From Sphagnum compactum (taxonomy: Eukaryota > Bryophyta > Sphagnopsida > Sphagnales), in contig OZ234495.1 of the NCBI GenBank assembly GCA_965153455.1, positions 20,084,875 to 20,148,874 on the forward strand: a stretch of 64,000 nt of DNA. Direction: 5' to 3'. Shown here piece after piece: positions 24,786-37,119 of the stretch (position 1 is the first letter of the stretch; each line of letters begins with the position of its first letter). The position numbers and the translations under genes are program-made. The notes beneath the pieces were generated by a model. It worked only from the letters and a program-made list of their open reading frames with translations. It did no database searches and was not told the origin of the DNA.

Positions 24786-26384
24786 TTTGAATAATTTACA
24801 AAAAAAGCTTACATATATATATTTAGTAATTTTTAAGTTTAAAAAATATTTTGATTAATAGATCGAATTAATTAATTATTAAATAGAAATAAGAATTTAT
24901 AGAAAATTTAATAACTAGGTTGTGAAAACCGGATTTGAATATCGACTGTTATTATATATGCAAAAATCACACTATTTGAGAATCAGACGAATTTGGAAAA
25001 ATGAAAAATCTTGATACCCTGGTCAATTCTCACCAGCCCCCAAAATAAATGAGAGAACTGATCAGGTTCTCATAACATGATGTAAAAATTGAAACTGGCT
25101 GGTTCTCACAGAAAAGTGTGAACTGCCGAACACTCACTCGTTCATGAATCGTTCTTTCATGCAAACTATCAATTCTTTGAGGTTTCTGAAATTACCAGAA
25201 CCGGTAGTTATCTGATTCTGGTTTTTCTCCAGAAACCGGCCGGAATCAGTGGTTCTTCGATATATTTTTTTCTTAACAACCGGGAACCACCGGTTGTTTA
25301 AAAATCAAAATAACCACACATCATTGGATAATTTGATTTAATAACTAACTAACACATCACAACTTCCAATTAAATTCTAAAATTATTTAAAAATTCCGAT
25401 CGCTCCCTTCAACAGTACGGATGTCCCATTAACAAACAACCTTAGGGCTCAAGACATACGACTTTTTATCGATAATTATTTTTATTTGTGTAGTGGAATT
25501 TATTAAAAAAAAGTTAAAGAATTCACTTAAAAATGAACACACCGCCCTAAAATGTAATGAAATGTTACAAAAATTTTGAGTTCATTTCTCAAGCAAAGCA
25601 AACGATAATTCCTCTTCCCTTAAAAAAAACATGAAAAAATTCAAAACATAATTGGAGGACCCACTCTCTTCCCTTCTTCTTCGATCAATTTGTGAGAAAC
25701 AACCCGAATTTCTTTGGCATTATCCAAATTCGTACTATCGACTCAAGTCAAGAAGTTGTGTAACTTGACAAAAAAATCCAAACATGAATGAACAATTCTT
25801 TTTGTTTTTGGCTCACTTTTGGGGGGGGATACCTTCCAAAAGGACCCACTAGGGTCAAGTGTGGTGGGGCTCTAAGCCAATATGGTATGTAGAAGCAAAC
25901 TAATAAGCAATCACAACAAGCACATGACTCCTCCTCACCCACCCCCCCCCCCCCCTTCCCCCCCCCCCCCCTTAAAACATGGAACACTTGGTTGGAGAAT
26001 ATAAGAATATTTAATTTAATTTTACTATATAACATTGAGATGAAAAGGCACATGTTATTGTGCATTTTCATGTTGTGTTATTGTACAAAAAAGTATTGAA
26101 ATAATAATTATTCTAAATAATAATAATTTGAATTACACACACATATACGGACCATTGTAAGCCATGAACTTTTGGATAAATCCCAAAAAAAACACACATT
26201 CTCACACAAAATCAAGTAACCTTACTAAGAGATGTTGTTTGTGAGGCTTTACCATCCTTAACATTTAGAGGGTTTCATCTTTCGCATTCATAAATAAACA
26301 AATAAACAAAAATGTTATTATCTTTCATTCATTTTGAAAATGTTTAGACTTTAGACTCTCCTTATAATACAAGTTCATCCAATC

Positions 26385-26760
26385 TAGATTGGTCTACATT
26401 GGATGAACTATGCAATGAGTTAGTTTCATAGTGTGTTGATCTATGATGAAGAAGGTATTGAATATTGAACAACTTTTTTTTCATTGAAAACTTCAATTTT
26501 AAATCAAAACTAAAAACTATAATGGAATTCGGGTATGCTCTTGGTATTGTTGGAAAGGCCTTACAAATGAGTAGGATTCAATGAAAGGCCATTTTAAACA
26601 TTTTAAAACCTAAGGTGCAGGAAATATTGAATTTTGAGTAGTTTTTAAAATAAAAATCATTGGAAATTAAATTAATTTAAAATAAATTAAATTAAAATTT
26701 GAAAAAAATTGGAAGGAAAAATTAGTTGGGCACCCAATTCACACTATGTGACACGTTCTA
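26385..26760. repeat. Dispersed TTGAATATTGAA family, copy 1
   Basis: The shared order of words is GTTTCATAGTGT, TTGAATATTGAA, GCTCTTGGTATTGTTGGAAA and GAGTAGGATTCAATG, ending near AATTCACACT. The other copies are at 27505, 63118 and 63650. The family is unidentified, with no coding capacity seen. Confidence 0.65.
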
Positions 26761-27504
26761 AGGCTTGTTCCAATGTGTAAACAACCCGGTGTTCTTGATA
26801 CCTCAATAGCGCACCAAAATTGCTTATATTATATTAATATTATTATTATGGAATACCATTTGCTTGGTTATTATGCCAAGTTGATGTTACAAAAAAGAAA
26901 AAAAAAAGAAAAAAAAGTATTATCTTATCCCAATTCTTTACACCAAGTAAAGGCCCGTAGGACCCCATTGGACCTCAACTACCCATAAAATAAGATGGCC
27001 CAAAATGCCTCTAGCTTAGGGTGATGGGCCAGCTTCCACAATTGACAAAAATGGAAGAATAATTATTTTTTATTCCAAAAATTTCAACAAATCTTGAACC
27101 AAAGGTTCTTTGATTTTTGTAGAATTTAAAAAAAAACCAAAGAACCGCACAAATCTTGGTATGTGCTAATAATGTTGGATGAATATTAGAATTTAGTTTA
27201 GAATCAAGAATCAAACACCCCCCCCAAATCTAATTTTTTTTAATATCTTGGGATTTGAAGAGTTAGGGGGGAGCCTGGAGGAGGTCGCAGTTTTCCTCCA
27301 CTCCAACACATGTTTGTTGAATAATTAATTAATTTTTGAGGATTCCATTTCAACAAATTATTTATTCTCAAATATTTTCTCAGATTCTTTATTTTTCCTT
27401 CAACAAATTATTTTTATATTGAAAATAAACTATTTTTTGAAATTTTTTAAAACATTTTTGAAAATAATATAATTAGTGTCGAACCTAGCCCAGGTTCTAT
27501 GGTA

Positions 27505-27965
27505 TTCATTAAGGAAGGTAGTTTGTTTGTTTGTTTTGTATGCCACTTTGAGATCTCTCAAACCACCATAGCACCTTTTGTCATGCTCTTGGTATCGTTG
27601 GAAAGCCCTCGATGAGTAGGGGTACATCGAGTTGGTTTCATAGTGTTTGGACATACGACGGAGAAGTTATTGAATATTGAATAATTTGTTTTCCATTAAA
27701 TATTTATTTAAATCAAAACTAAAAAATAATATGAGAAAATTGGGGCACGCTCTTTGTATTGTTGGAAAACACTAAGTGAGTAAGGATTCAATGAAGGTGA
27801 TTTGGAATTTTTTTTGGGGACCTAAATTGCAAAAAATGGTGAAATTTGAATAATATTTGCTGTTGGAAATTCAATTAAAATTACCAAAAAAAAAAGTTTT
27901 TGAAAGGAAAAAATTAGTCAGGTTAACCCAGTTCACACTTGGGTCAACGGCACAGGCCAAAGGGC
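27505..27965. repeat. Dispersed TTGAATATTGAA family, copy 2
   Basis: It begins GGTAGTTTGTTTGTTTG, contains GTATCGTTGGAAAGC, GGTTTCATAGTGTTTGGAC and TTGAATATTGAA, and ends with GTTCACACTTGGGTCAACGG. It is closest in layout to 63118-63520 and in the same orientation. Confidence 0.75.
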
Positions 27966-28030
27966 AAAACATAGTTTCTGTGATCCCTCCTCCCTCACTA
28001 ATGCACTGGCCACAATAGCCATGGCAGCTT

Positions 28031-28250
28031 ACTAGTAACTAGTTAGAAACCGCGCAGTTCTCCTTCTTATTCTTACTAGTAACTAGTTAGAAACCACGCG
28101 GTTCTCCTTCTTCTTCTTACGAGTAACTAGTTAGAACCCGCGCGGTTCTTCTTCCTATTCTTAGCAGTAACTAGTTAGAAAGCGCGCGGTTCTCCTTCTT
28201 ATTCTTACTAGTAACTAGTTAGAAACCGCGCGGTTCTCCTTCTTACTAGT
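28031..28250. repeat. 44-bp tandem array of palindromes upstream of ACS
   Basis: Units begin ACTAGTAACTAGTTAGAAAC at 28031, 28075, 28119, 28163 and 28207, exactly 44 bp apart, with a sixth partial unit at 28245. Each unit holds the palindromes ACTAGT, TAACTAGTTA and AACCGCGCGGTT (with substitutions in some copies), separated by a pyrimidine stretch. CGCG motifs are rare in the surrounding AT-rich DNA. The array ends in an inverted repeat and lies about 350 bp before the ACS start codon. Confidence 0.93.
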
Positions 28251-28376
28251 AACTAGCTAGAAGAGTTACTGGTAAGACGGACAACCGTGCGGTTTGCGGC
28301 GCGGATTCGTGAGTAATCCGAATCTTACTAGTAACTCTTCTAACTAGTTACTAGTAAGAAGGAGAACCGCGCGGTT
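28224..28376. repeat. 47-bp inverted repeat at the ACS promoter
   Basis: The arm at 28224-28270 and the arm at 28330-28376 are reverse complements with one mismatch seen by eye, and pairing extends about 8 more bases inward with mismatches. The spacer holds CGGTTTGCGGCGCGGATTCG (about 28290-28309), which occurs again just beyond the right arm (about 28372-28391). Transcribed or single-stranded, this would form a long hairpin. Confidence 0.9.
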
Positions 28377-28599
28377 TGCGGCGCGGATTCGTGATTTGGG
28401 GGGTCAGAGTCGTGACGACTTTGATGGCTTCTTCTTCTTTTTTGTCCTTTTTTTTTTGGGATGCCCGTTGAAAACGTGCGTCCCTGCTACTGCGGCGCAC
28501 TACGCTTCTCTGCCCTCCTCCCCTTCCGGCGACGACCATAGCCGGGGCCAAAGCGCGACGACATGCGGGGAGGGGGGCCGCGGGAGCTTCCGATTTTCC

Positions 28600-31500
28600 A
28601 TGGCTGATTTTTTATTGCAGCAACAGTATCATCAGCAGCTTCTTCTCCTGTCGTATAATAATTCTTGCGCTTCTTGTTGTTGTTTTTCTTCTTCGTACGC
28701 CAAGGATCCGTCGTCGTCACGCCTTATGCACTGGCTTCCTTTGGTTCTAGGGAGAAGCGTTCGTGCCAGAACTACACGTGGTCCTGGTTTTGGTTTTGTT
28801 TCCTGTACGTTGACACGAATCATGGCTTCTTCGCATCTGCCGCCTGATCATGGCGTTGCGGCTGGTTCAATTCCAGTTGTAGCGCCTCGTGCTGGAGCTC
28901 CACGCCATAAGGTGGAGAAAACGATGACGACGACGACGACGACGACGACGACGGGTAGTGCTCCTGCTGCTCATCATACCGGTGGTGGAGGTTTGGCGGC
29001 TTTGGCTCATTTGAACTCCGTGCGGGATATGTTTGCTTTGAATGCCGCGGATACTGCGGGAGCAGCTGTCGTGGATGATGGAGCGGAAGTAGAGGAGGAG
29101 GAGAGAGAAGTTGCCAGCGATGCGTTTCGGTCCACTGCGTTGATTTCTAGCAGAGAGAAAGTAAGCATTTGAAGCAAGCAAGCGAGCTTGCGCTTCGAGT
29201 TTTTTTCTCTGTTTTTGTTTCCTTTTTCTCTTTTCCCGGACGTTCCTTTCCATTCGCATCTGTTGCCATCGCCACCGCGTCTCATGGCTTTTTGTTTTTG
29301 TTTTCCCGGTTTTCGGCTTTGCTGCGAGTTTTAGAGCTTGCGGAATTCATGGTTTCCGAATTCAGATGGCTGCATTCCGAGGAGAATTTTGACGAGAATG
29401 ATTCTACAGCTTGCGGAAATTCGAGAAAATTCCGGTGCATCTCTATGCATGGAGATGGCTGCTGTCTTGAGATCTGCGGAAAAGCAACACATACTCACAA
29501 TGGTTGCGAGAGAGCTGACGACGAGAACTGGGGTTGACGTTGTTGTTCTTGGCATGTGTGCAGTATGCCGCAATGTACCGCAGGTCAGTGGAAGATCCGG
29601 ACCGTTTCTGGGCAGAGATTGCCTCGGGTTTCTACTGGAAGACCAAGTGGGAAACAAGAGATGGCAACAAAATACACTCCGAGAACATCGATGTCCGCAA
29701 AGCCCGAGTTGCTATTGAGGTCCGTATTACAATAATAATGCTGTTAGCTGCCATGATTTCCAAGCTTAACAACAACAACATATTAGCATAATAAAACCCT
29801 AAGAAGACAGTCTATTCTTCTGTTGTCATGAGGATTATTAGATCTGGATTAACAGATTGTTGTTTTGTTATTGTAAGGATTAGCAGATGGATTAGCAGAT
29901 TGTTATTCTGTTGTTGTAAGGGTTAGCAGATGGATTAGCAGATTGTTGTTTTGTTATTGTGAGGAATAGCAGAGGATTCGTAGATTGTTCTTTTGTTTAT
30001 TTGTAAACAAAAGATTTAGATTTCTTGATTCCTATGAGAGACATTATGTTTTTTTGTTAGCAGATTGTTTTTTTGTTATTAGAAGGATTGGCAGATTGTT
30101 CTTCTATTATTGTAAGGAATAGCAGAAGATTAGCAGATTGCGAACTAATTAGAGAAATCTGTGGTGGTACTACACATGGCTTTGGTTGTTGCAGTGGTTC
30201 AAGGGTGGACGAACCAACATTTGCTACAATGCTTTAGACAGGCATGTGGAAGCAGGCAAAGGTGGAAAAATTGCGTTTCTATGGGAGGGTAATGATCCTG
30301 GAGTTGATGATAAGCTTACCTACAAAGAGCTTCTTGAACGTGTCTGCCAGGTACCTACTTACCCTTGCATCATTGCATCATGCATTTTGTTTGAGCTTGT
30401 TGATTCTGCAGAAACCTACGCTGATCAATCAATTCTTCAAAGACAGGTTTGCATTGAAGTATTGAGATGCATACTTCTGCACTACTAATTCTGAGTGAAG
30501 AGGTGTGCTGCAATGTCTGAGCTTCTACGTCGATTTTGCAGAAACCTACTTTGATCATATTTTCAAAGGGTTTGTGCATTGAACTGAAATGCATTTTGTA
30601 CTAACAGGTACACTATCTGAACCTGACTCACCTTTGTCTTGTTGAAACCCCTTTTGCAGCTTGCAAATTATCTGCGGGATCAGGGAGTGAAAAAGGGTGA
30701 TGCAGTTGCTATTTACATGCCCATGCTCGTTGAACTGCCCATTGCCATGCTTGCTTGCGCACGTATTGGAGCTGTTCACTCAGTAAGATTTTTCTGATGA
30801 ACCTGTATGTAGTTTGCAGATCTGTCATTGGCTTCAGATTTCCAGCATTGAACATTCTTGAGCTGTCCTCTCTGTCTGCCAAGATGTTTCAGAGGTGTAG
30901 GTGCTATACAGGACTTTATTCTGTACAAGTTTCTGTCTTTCCTGGACCAGATTTTGTGACCCATGACTTACATATCACACCATGGTTTATAAGATGGAGA
31001 TTTTGCATTTTTTGTGAGCAGGTAGTGTTTGCTGGGTTTTCAGCAGAGGCGCTGTCACAGCGAATCTTGGACTGTCAGCCCAATTTTGTGTTGACAACCA
31101 GTGGTGTTCGTCGAGGTTCAAAAGTGATCAAACTCAAGGAAATTGTTGATGATGCATTGGAGCGTGTGCTCAAGGAAGGGTTTGCAGTTGGTAATTGCCA
31201 ACCCCCCTTTCCAATACACCATGCATTTGCCAATAAGAAAGAAATGTCTTCCTCCAAGTACTTACATATATTCAGTTCCAGAGTATGATCTCCTCCTTTC
31301 AAGGCATAATCACTGAAGAATGGAAAATCATGGGAACTGTGATGCATCATGTAACAGGTACGTGTTTGACATATGCAAATGACTCTGCTGTCAAGAGGGA
31401 AGACACTGCGTGGCAGGAAGGCAGAGATGTCTGGTGGCAGGTAAGTTTATTTATCCTTGGAATTATCATCATCATCTAACCTCACCCAACAACTAACTCT

Positions 31501-34500
31501 TCTATCTTTGGTTACAAAATTTTGAGAGTTTATGCGTTGTTGTCCCAACAACCTTCTTATGTGATGAAGATGAAAACAAAATTGTATGTTTGCAGGATGT
31601 GGTACCAAAATATCCAAAGGAGAGTGCAGTGGAATGGGTGGATGCAGAAGACACTCTTTTCTTGCTCTATACTAGTGGGAGCACCGGGAAGCCGAAAGTA
31701 TGTATGTTCAAATGGAGAACAACTACCCTTTTTCTAACACCCTTTTTTGACCAAATTTAAAAAATTGTATGCAAATATTTTTGTGAATCATCTGATTGTC
31801 TCTGATTCTTCTTTGGCAGGGTGTGCTACACACAACTGGAGGTTACATGGTCTATACAGCAACAACATTTAAATATGCGTTTGACTATCATGATGATGAC
31901 ATTTATTGGTACACTTCTTCTACATCACCTAATGTGATGGGTGGTTTTTTTAATTTTTTTAAAAATTTAAAAATTAATTTAAATTATTATTTTTAATTTT
32001 TAGCCAACAGTTTTCTTTTAAATGCAAATTCTCATTCTGTTCCCATTGGGCAATCATGGTCCCTGAAATTCTCTCTAATAGCACAGGAAAATCATGCAGA
32101 TTCATGGAGAGGAAAATCAGGAAAAATCTACATCATTCTCTTGTATGCCCTACAATGAGATCATGATAAATTCTATGATGGGGTTCAGAATCTTTGTTTG
32201 TAGTAGTAGTGCAAGCTATGCTGTTTAAAGTATGTGTTTGGTATTTGGCACTTTGCCCAGAAGGTGGGAATAAGTGCCAGGAAGAGTCTTTGCCAATGAT
32301 GGACCTGGGGTGAATGAATAGCTCCTGCATGTATCAGTGTCCCTGTGGGGACTAAGTGCAGATACCTGGTTGAATAAATAGCTAGCTACATGAAGCTACA
32401 CTAAGTACCTTCCAAATGTTGATCTTGGGAGCAACTAGAAATTTATGTTGATTATGCCTGAGATGCATGAATGTGCGTTGCAGGTGCACAGCTGACTGTG
32501 GGTGGATCACAGGGCACAGTTATCTCACATATGGCCCATTACTCAATGGTGCCACAGTCGTTGTGTTTGAAGGGGTAAGGATCTAGGGTTTGTTCCTTTT
32601 GAGAGATGGTGATGCATCCAGAACAAAGCCATTGCTGGTTCTGTGCCATCTGATCCCTTCCAAGCCACTACAAGCCTGGATTTGTAATTCATCAATTCTT
32701 TTCAGCTATAGGGAGTTGGTGCAAAAGCAACTATTTTGTACTCTTGGTATTGAGTGGAAATGTGCATATGGGTGGTGCAGGTGCCAAACTATCCAGATGC
32801 AGGACGTTGCTGGGAGATAGTTGACAAGTACAAAGTCACCATTTTCTACACTGCACCTACTGCAATCCGCTCTCTCATGCGGTCTGGTGATGAGGTAATT
32901 GTGTTAGTGATCTGATGCAACTAAATTTCACACATCCTGTCTATGATGCTTTTAAAATTTTCAACCTTGGGAGCTTGTAGGAGCAACCTTGTGTTGCACT
33001 GTTGGAAGCTAGTTCTGACAACATATGCCCTTGGATTTTTTGTCAAACAGCCTGTAAAACGGCATTCACGAAAGTCACTACGAGTGTTGGGTAGTGTGGG
33101 AGAACCAATCAATCCAAGCGCTTGGAGGCAAGAAGCAATTCACTGCATTTTCCTCTATTTATTTTGTTTGTCTCTTCAGAATGTGCTTTTGAAACTTACT
33201 TGTCCACCTGCATACTCCATGATGAAGCAAGCTATTGTCAAGTCATATATATGTCCTTCAGGTGCAAGCACAGTCAAAGGAGCCACTTCTGAAATAACGA
33301 GTGCTTATCTAACATGTTTGCAAGTTTAATATTAAGCCAACGTTGAAAATGTGTGGTGTATTAATACAACAATGTTTTTAATATATCAATGAGCATTTGG
33401 ATAAATTTGAAAATTATCTAATGGATATATAATACCTTTAAGCACCTTTAAAAGCATGTAACCAATGTTTAAGAGCATTTTTTAAGCACCAATTAAGCAT
33501 TGTCTAAGCACTGTTTGACCAATCTTGAACTGCCACGTCAGCTTGTTAGGGTTAATAAGGAACAACCTCAGCAGGCTCTACTGGCTCCTTTTATCTTGTT
33601 TGCAACCCTTAGTTTATCAGGCTGAAATCAAACTTATGCCCCATGCCCATTTGAGGTAATTGATGTATTGTTGTTTAGCAATTTTCTGTGAAAAGGTGTT
33701 TCTCATTGTGGTGAGCAACAGGTGGTATTATGATGTGGTCGGTGATGCTCGTTGTCCAATATCTGATACCTGGTGGCAAACTGAGACTGGCGGCTTCATG
33801 GTAAATTTCTTTTGACAGTAATTTTATTGTTTGTCATTAAGATCCAGTACTAGAAAAGAACTTTGAGCACAAACAACAGAAAGATGTTGGAAACCATTGG
33901 CTGATGCTTGATAATGAGACGGATGTTGTCATTCCTTCTGTATGTGTTTTTGGGGGATGCTTGCTAAGGGAAGTACATGATGGTGATTATGTTGCTGTTG
34001 TCAGATCACACCACTGCCAGGTGCTTGGCCACTGAAACCTGGCTCTGCAACTCTCCCTTTTTTCGGTGTCCAGGTACACAATACACACCTCTTGTATTCC
34101 ACATTAAGGTCTAGGGTGGCAGATTATGTCATTTTCTTGACCAAATTATATGACAATCTTCCAATGTTTATCATACATGCATAATAGTGACCAAATTGTG
34201 TCTGTTGAACATAATTTTTTTTCTAAATGGTTGAATCTGCCACCTCAGACCTCAATGTTGCGGAGTAGCCTTGCCTTTGCCCAGTATGTTGGGTGACCTA
34301 GCTCGCCTCAACAGGCTCACTGGCACCTTCCCCAACAAAATGGGCAGGGGCTTGGCCATTCCATTGTACTGTTCATTAAATGGGAAGCAATTTTGTCTTC
34401 CAGGTCAAAGCTTAATGTACTCTTTCTTTTGCCAAATTTGTATGTATGTTGCAGGTCAAAAGCAAGAAGTTTGCTTTAGCAAGTGGGTATTTCTGAAGTA

Positions 34501-37119
34501 CTAACTGCCCCCTTGGCTGCTGCTGCTGCTACTTTTTTGCAGCCAGCAATAGTGGACGAAAATGGACATGAGATTTCTGGTGTGTGCAGTGGGTACTTAT
34601 GTATCAAGGCAGCTTGGCCTGGCATGATGAGAACCCTTCAAGGAGACCATGCACGCTATGAAACAACATATTTTGCACCATTTAAAGGGTTTTACTTCAG
34701 TGGTGATGGCTGCCGCAGGTTGGTTTTGTCAGTTTTGTTATTTACAGCTTCTTTCATGCCTTGAGCTTGTCATGATATTCTTCTGGGTCAAGGTTTTGAC
34801 CAGTGTTGGGGCAGGTGTTTGATTTTCTAATAACCTCTAACTTCCAGTTCTAAAAATAAAAAACCAGAGGAACTGCTGGTTCCAGGTTTTCAGATCAGAA
34901 TCAAAGAACCACTAGCTTGTATTATTTCAAAAATTAAAGAATCTGTGGTTTTCATGAAAGAACTGGTGAAGGAAAATGGGTTTTGTTTTGGGGGCAATTA
35001 TTTGGACTTTCTCGATTTTTTTGAGAATCATGGTTAATACATCAGAACTGGTTTGTTGATTCTTTTAGAACTGTGGTTATGAACCTAAGAACTGCATCAG
35101 AGGGGTTTGGTGCAATTTCTACAACTCACCTGACACTGGTTTTGACACTAGGTTGTTGGTGTTGTTTTTTGCATCTATTGATTTGTGATTGAACTTTGCT
35201 CATGTTTGGTCAACAGCATGGGCAGGTAGTTCAATTGTTGAACTTCATATATATCCTCCAGAGCTGGGTTTAGGGTTTTATTGAGCAATTCTTGTGCTGG
35301 GTGGTTGCAATGGATAAAAGTTTTTTATGCTCTTTGATTTTTGAAACCAAAAAAAGAATTGCTTGATCTTTGTTGGCAGGGATGAAGATGGCTATTATTG
35401 GCTCACAGGACGAGTTGATGATGTGATTAATGTGAGGTATGTTCTGATCAATGTTTCATACTCACTTTCCTGAAGTTCTTCTTGCCAATAGTGGGTGTCT
35501 TATGCCATGTCTCCTAGGATGCAGGCTTTCTTCTTGTTTACAAGTTGCTACCAACTCTACAACTCTATATGGGTCATAACAGGATAAAATTACCCATGGG
35601 AACCTCTTTTGTCTTGAATATGTAGTCCTGAAAATAGACTGATGTGCTGATGTGGCAAACAGGGATTGGTTGGGTTTTCCTTTTTTAGATTGGTTACACT
35701 GCTTAAACCGTGTCTAAAAGCACTGGTCACACTGGGAGTAGTGGGTCACTTTATTCTGACTGCACCCATCAGCTAGATTAGCTTTGGCATTTTTTTCTGT
35801 GCTTAGAGTTAGACTTCTGACTGGAATTCTCTTGGTTGGAGAATATTCAGTGGGCACCGGATTGGCACTGCAGAGGTTGAGTCAGCTCTTGTGTCTCATC
35901 CACAATGTGCAGAGGCAGCTGTTGTTGGATATGATCATGAGGTACACAAATTCTCCCTTTGGGTCTTAGTTATCTTCTGACACACCTCTCTATCTCATTG
36001 TCTGGACTCTTCATGAAGTCCACATTTCTGCAGTCCAGAGTGCACAGAATCTTTCATACCACACTGTTTTGTTGATTTTTTTGTTTTAAGGTTAAAAAGC
36101 ACATGGAAATATCCAGTTTAGTCATGATTGAAACAGTGCCCAACGTACCTAAGATGCTCTTTCTGTAGCTTCAATGGGTTCTTCTACAGGCTCTGGTCAT
36201 CTTCATCTATGACTATAATTTCATCCATGTTGTGAATTCTAATTGTTTGGTCAATCTTTTGGCTTGTTTAAATACAGATAAAAGGACAAGGCATATATGC
36301 CTTTGTCACACTTCTTGAGGGAGTGGATTACAGTGAGCAGCTTCGGGCAAGTCTGATCAATGCTGTGCGCACTCATGTATGTGGTCTGATCTTCATCATG
36401 CATTTTCTTCACTGTTTTCTCCAATCCCATCTACAATGAGTCAGCTTTGCTAAGATAAGAATCAAACATCAATATAGATTGAACTCTTGATACAACAAAC
36501 TCTTGTTGTTTCTTTGTGGCACTTTTCAACACATTGAGGTCTGGGGTGGCAGATTATGTCATTTTCTTGACCACATTATATGACATAATCTTCTGGTGAT
36601 GATCATACACACTCATAGTAGTGACCAAAATGTCTGTTGAACATAAGTTTTTTTCCACGGTCGAGTCTACATGCCACCCCAGATCTTAAATGTCATGGAA
36701 TGGCCTTGTCCAGCTTGTCCATTATGTTGAGTGTATTGCCTAGCTCATGCTAACAGGATTGCTGGTGCCTTACACAACATAATGGGCAGGGGGTTGACCA
36801 TTCCATAGTACATGATCAATACGCCAAATAGAACCTAAGATAGTTTAGTTGTATTCGGGCTATTGCATGATGGTGTGTGTGTATCTGGTGCCTGAAATGT
36901 CAGCAATCTCTCTCTTCTCTTGTCGTGTGCTAGATTGGAGCATTTGCAGCACCTGACAAGATCCATTGGGCACCTGGCCTACCCAAAACTAGGAGTGGCA
37001 AAATTATGAGGAGAATCTTGCGGAAAATAGCAGCAAACCAGCTGGATGAACTAGGTGACATCAGTACACTAGCAGATCCCGGTGTTGTTGATCAGCTCAT
37101 TGATCTCCGGGATAAGTGA
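28600..37119 (+). CDS. ACS: Acetyl-CoA synthetase (AMP-forming), plastid type
   Basis: The enzyme activates acetate to acetyl-CoA via acetyl-AMP, in plants mainly in the plastid. Eighteen exons join in frame to 825 codons: 28600-29160, 29564-29719, 30195-30350, 30660-30782, 31022-31190, 31358-31440, 31596-31697, 31820-31908, 32484-32574, 32781-32894, 33051-33127, 33722-33800, 34005-34073, 34543-34718, 35380-35436, 35851-35941, 36278-36376, 36934-37119. All introns are GT-AG except the one after 33127 (GC-AG). Motifs are the nucleotide loop [11 protein letters not shown] (441-451, split by an intron), [10 protein letters not shown] in exon 12, the hinge [16 protein letters not shown] (exons 15-16) and catalytic lysine K787 in [11 protein letters not shown]. 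The first in-frame ATG is 28600; residues 1-75 are Ser/Arg-rich like a transit peptide. A second ATG at 28822 would give 751 residues. Upstream out-of-frame ATGs make the start uncertain. No EST was consulted. Confidence 0.95.
29820..30140. repeat. Minisatellite in ACS intron 2
   Basis: Loose tandem units of about 45-50 bp carry GATTAGCAGATTGTTGTTTT, TATTGTAAGGATTAGCAG or close variants, about six in all. They fill most of the intron between exons 2 and 3. Confidence 0.8.
30402..30602. repeat. Direct duplication in ACS intron 3
   Basis: Two diverged copies of about 72 bp start GATTCTGCAGAAACCTAC at 30402 and GATTTTGCAGAAACCTAC at 30532. Each contains a good acceptor-like TGCAG, but using either breaks the ACS frame. 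The real acceptor is at 30658-30659. Confidence 0.75.
33128..33721 (+). other. GC-AG intron 11 of ACS
   Basis: Exon 11 ends INPSAW plus two bases of the Arg codon. The intron then begins GCAAGAAG and ends GAGCAACAG before the third base and WYYDVVGD. This join matches the conserved ACS sequence exactly. No GT nearby gives the right frame and residues. AG/GCAAGA is close to the consensus of natural GC donors. Confidence 0.85.
34106..34370. mobile_element. Composite inverted-repeat element in ACS intron 13
   Basis: Two inverted-repeat units lie side by side. The first (34106-34252) has ends AGGTCTAGGGTGGCAGATT and AATCTGCCACCTCAGACCT. The second (about 34258-34366) has ends GGAGTAGCCTTGCC and GGCTTGGCCATTCC. 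The same pair in the same order and orientation recurs in intron 17. No protein is encoded, so I read it as a MITE-like element. Confidence 0.75.
36537..36810. mobile_element. Composite inverted-repeat element in ACS intron 17
   Basis: This second copy of the intron 13 element has inverted ends AGGTCTGGGGTGGCAGATT and ATGCCACCCCAGATCTT (36537-36687). These are followed by a unit with ends GGAATGGCCTTG and GACCATTCC (to about 36808). It has diverged from the first copy by substitutions and small indels. Confidence 0.75.

Larger units (their letters stand above)
24786..28030. other. Spacer between the hAT relic and ACS
   Basis: No gene is recognised. It contains two C runs (25942-25955 and 25958-25971, 14 bases each), A/T-rich stretches, and two copies of a dispersed repeat listed separately. 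Confidence 0.55.

Noticed and set aside
28031-28250. CRISPR-like regular array
   Set aside because: There are no unique spacers; the whole 44-bp unit repeats, in a plant nuclear setting.
28396-28599. Upstream extension of the ACS frame
   Set aside because: The frame is open but has no ATG before 28600; it begins at TTG.
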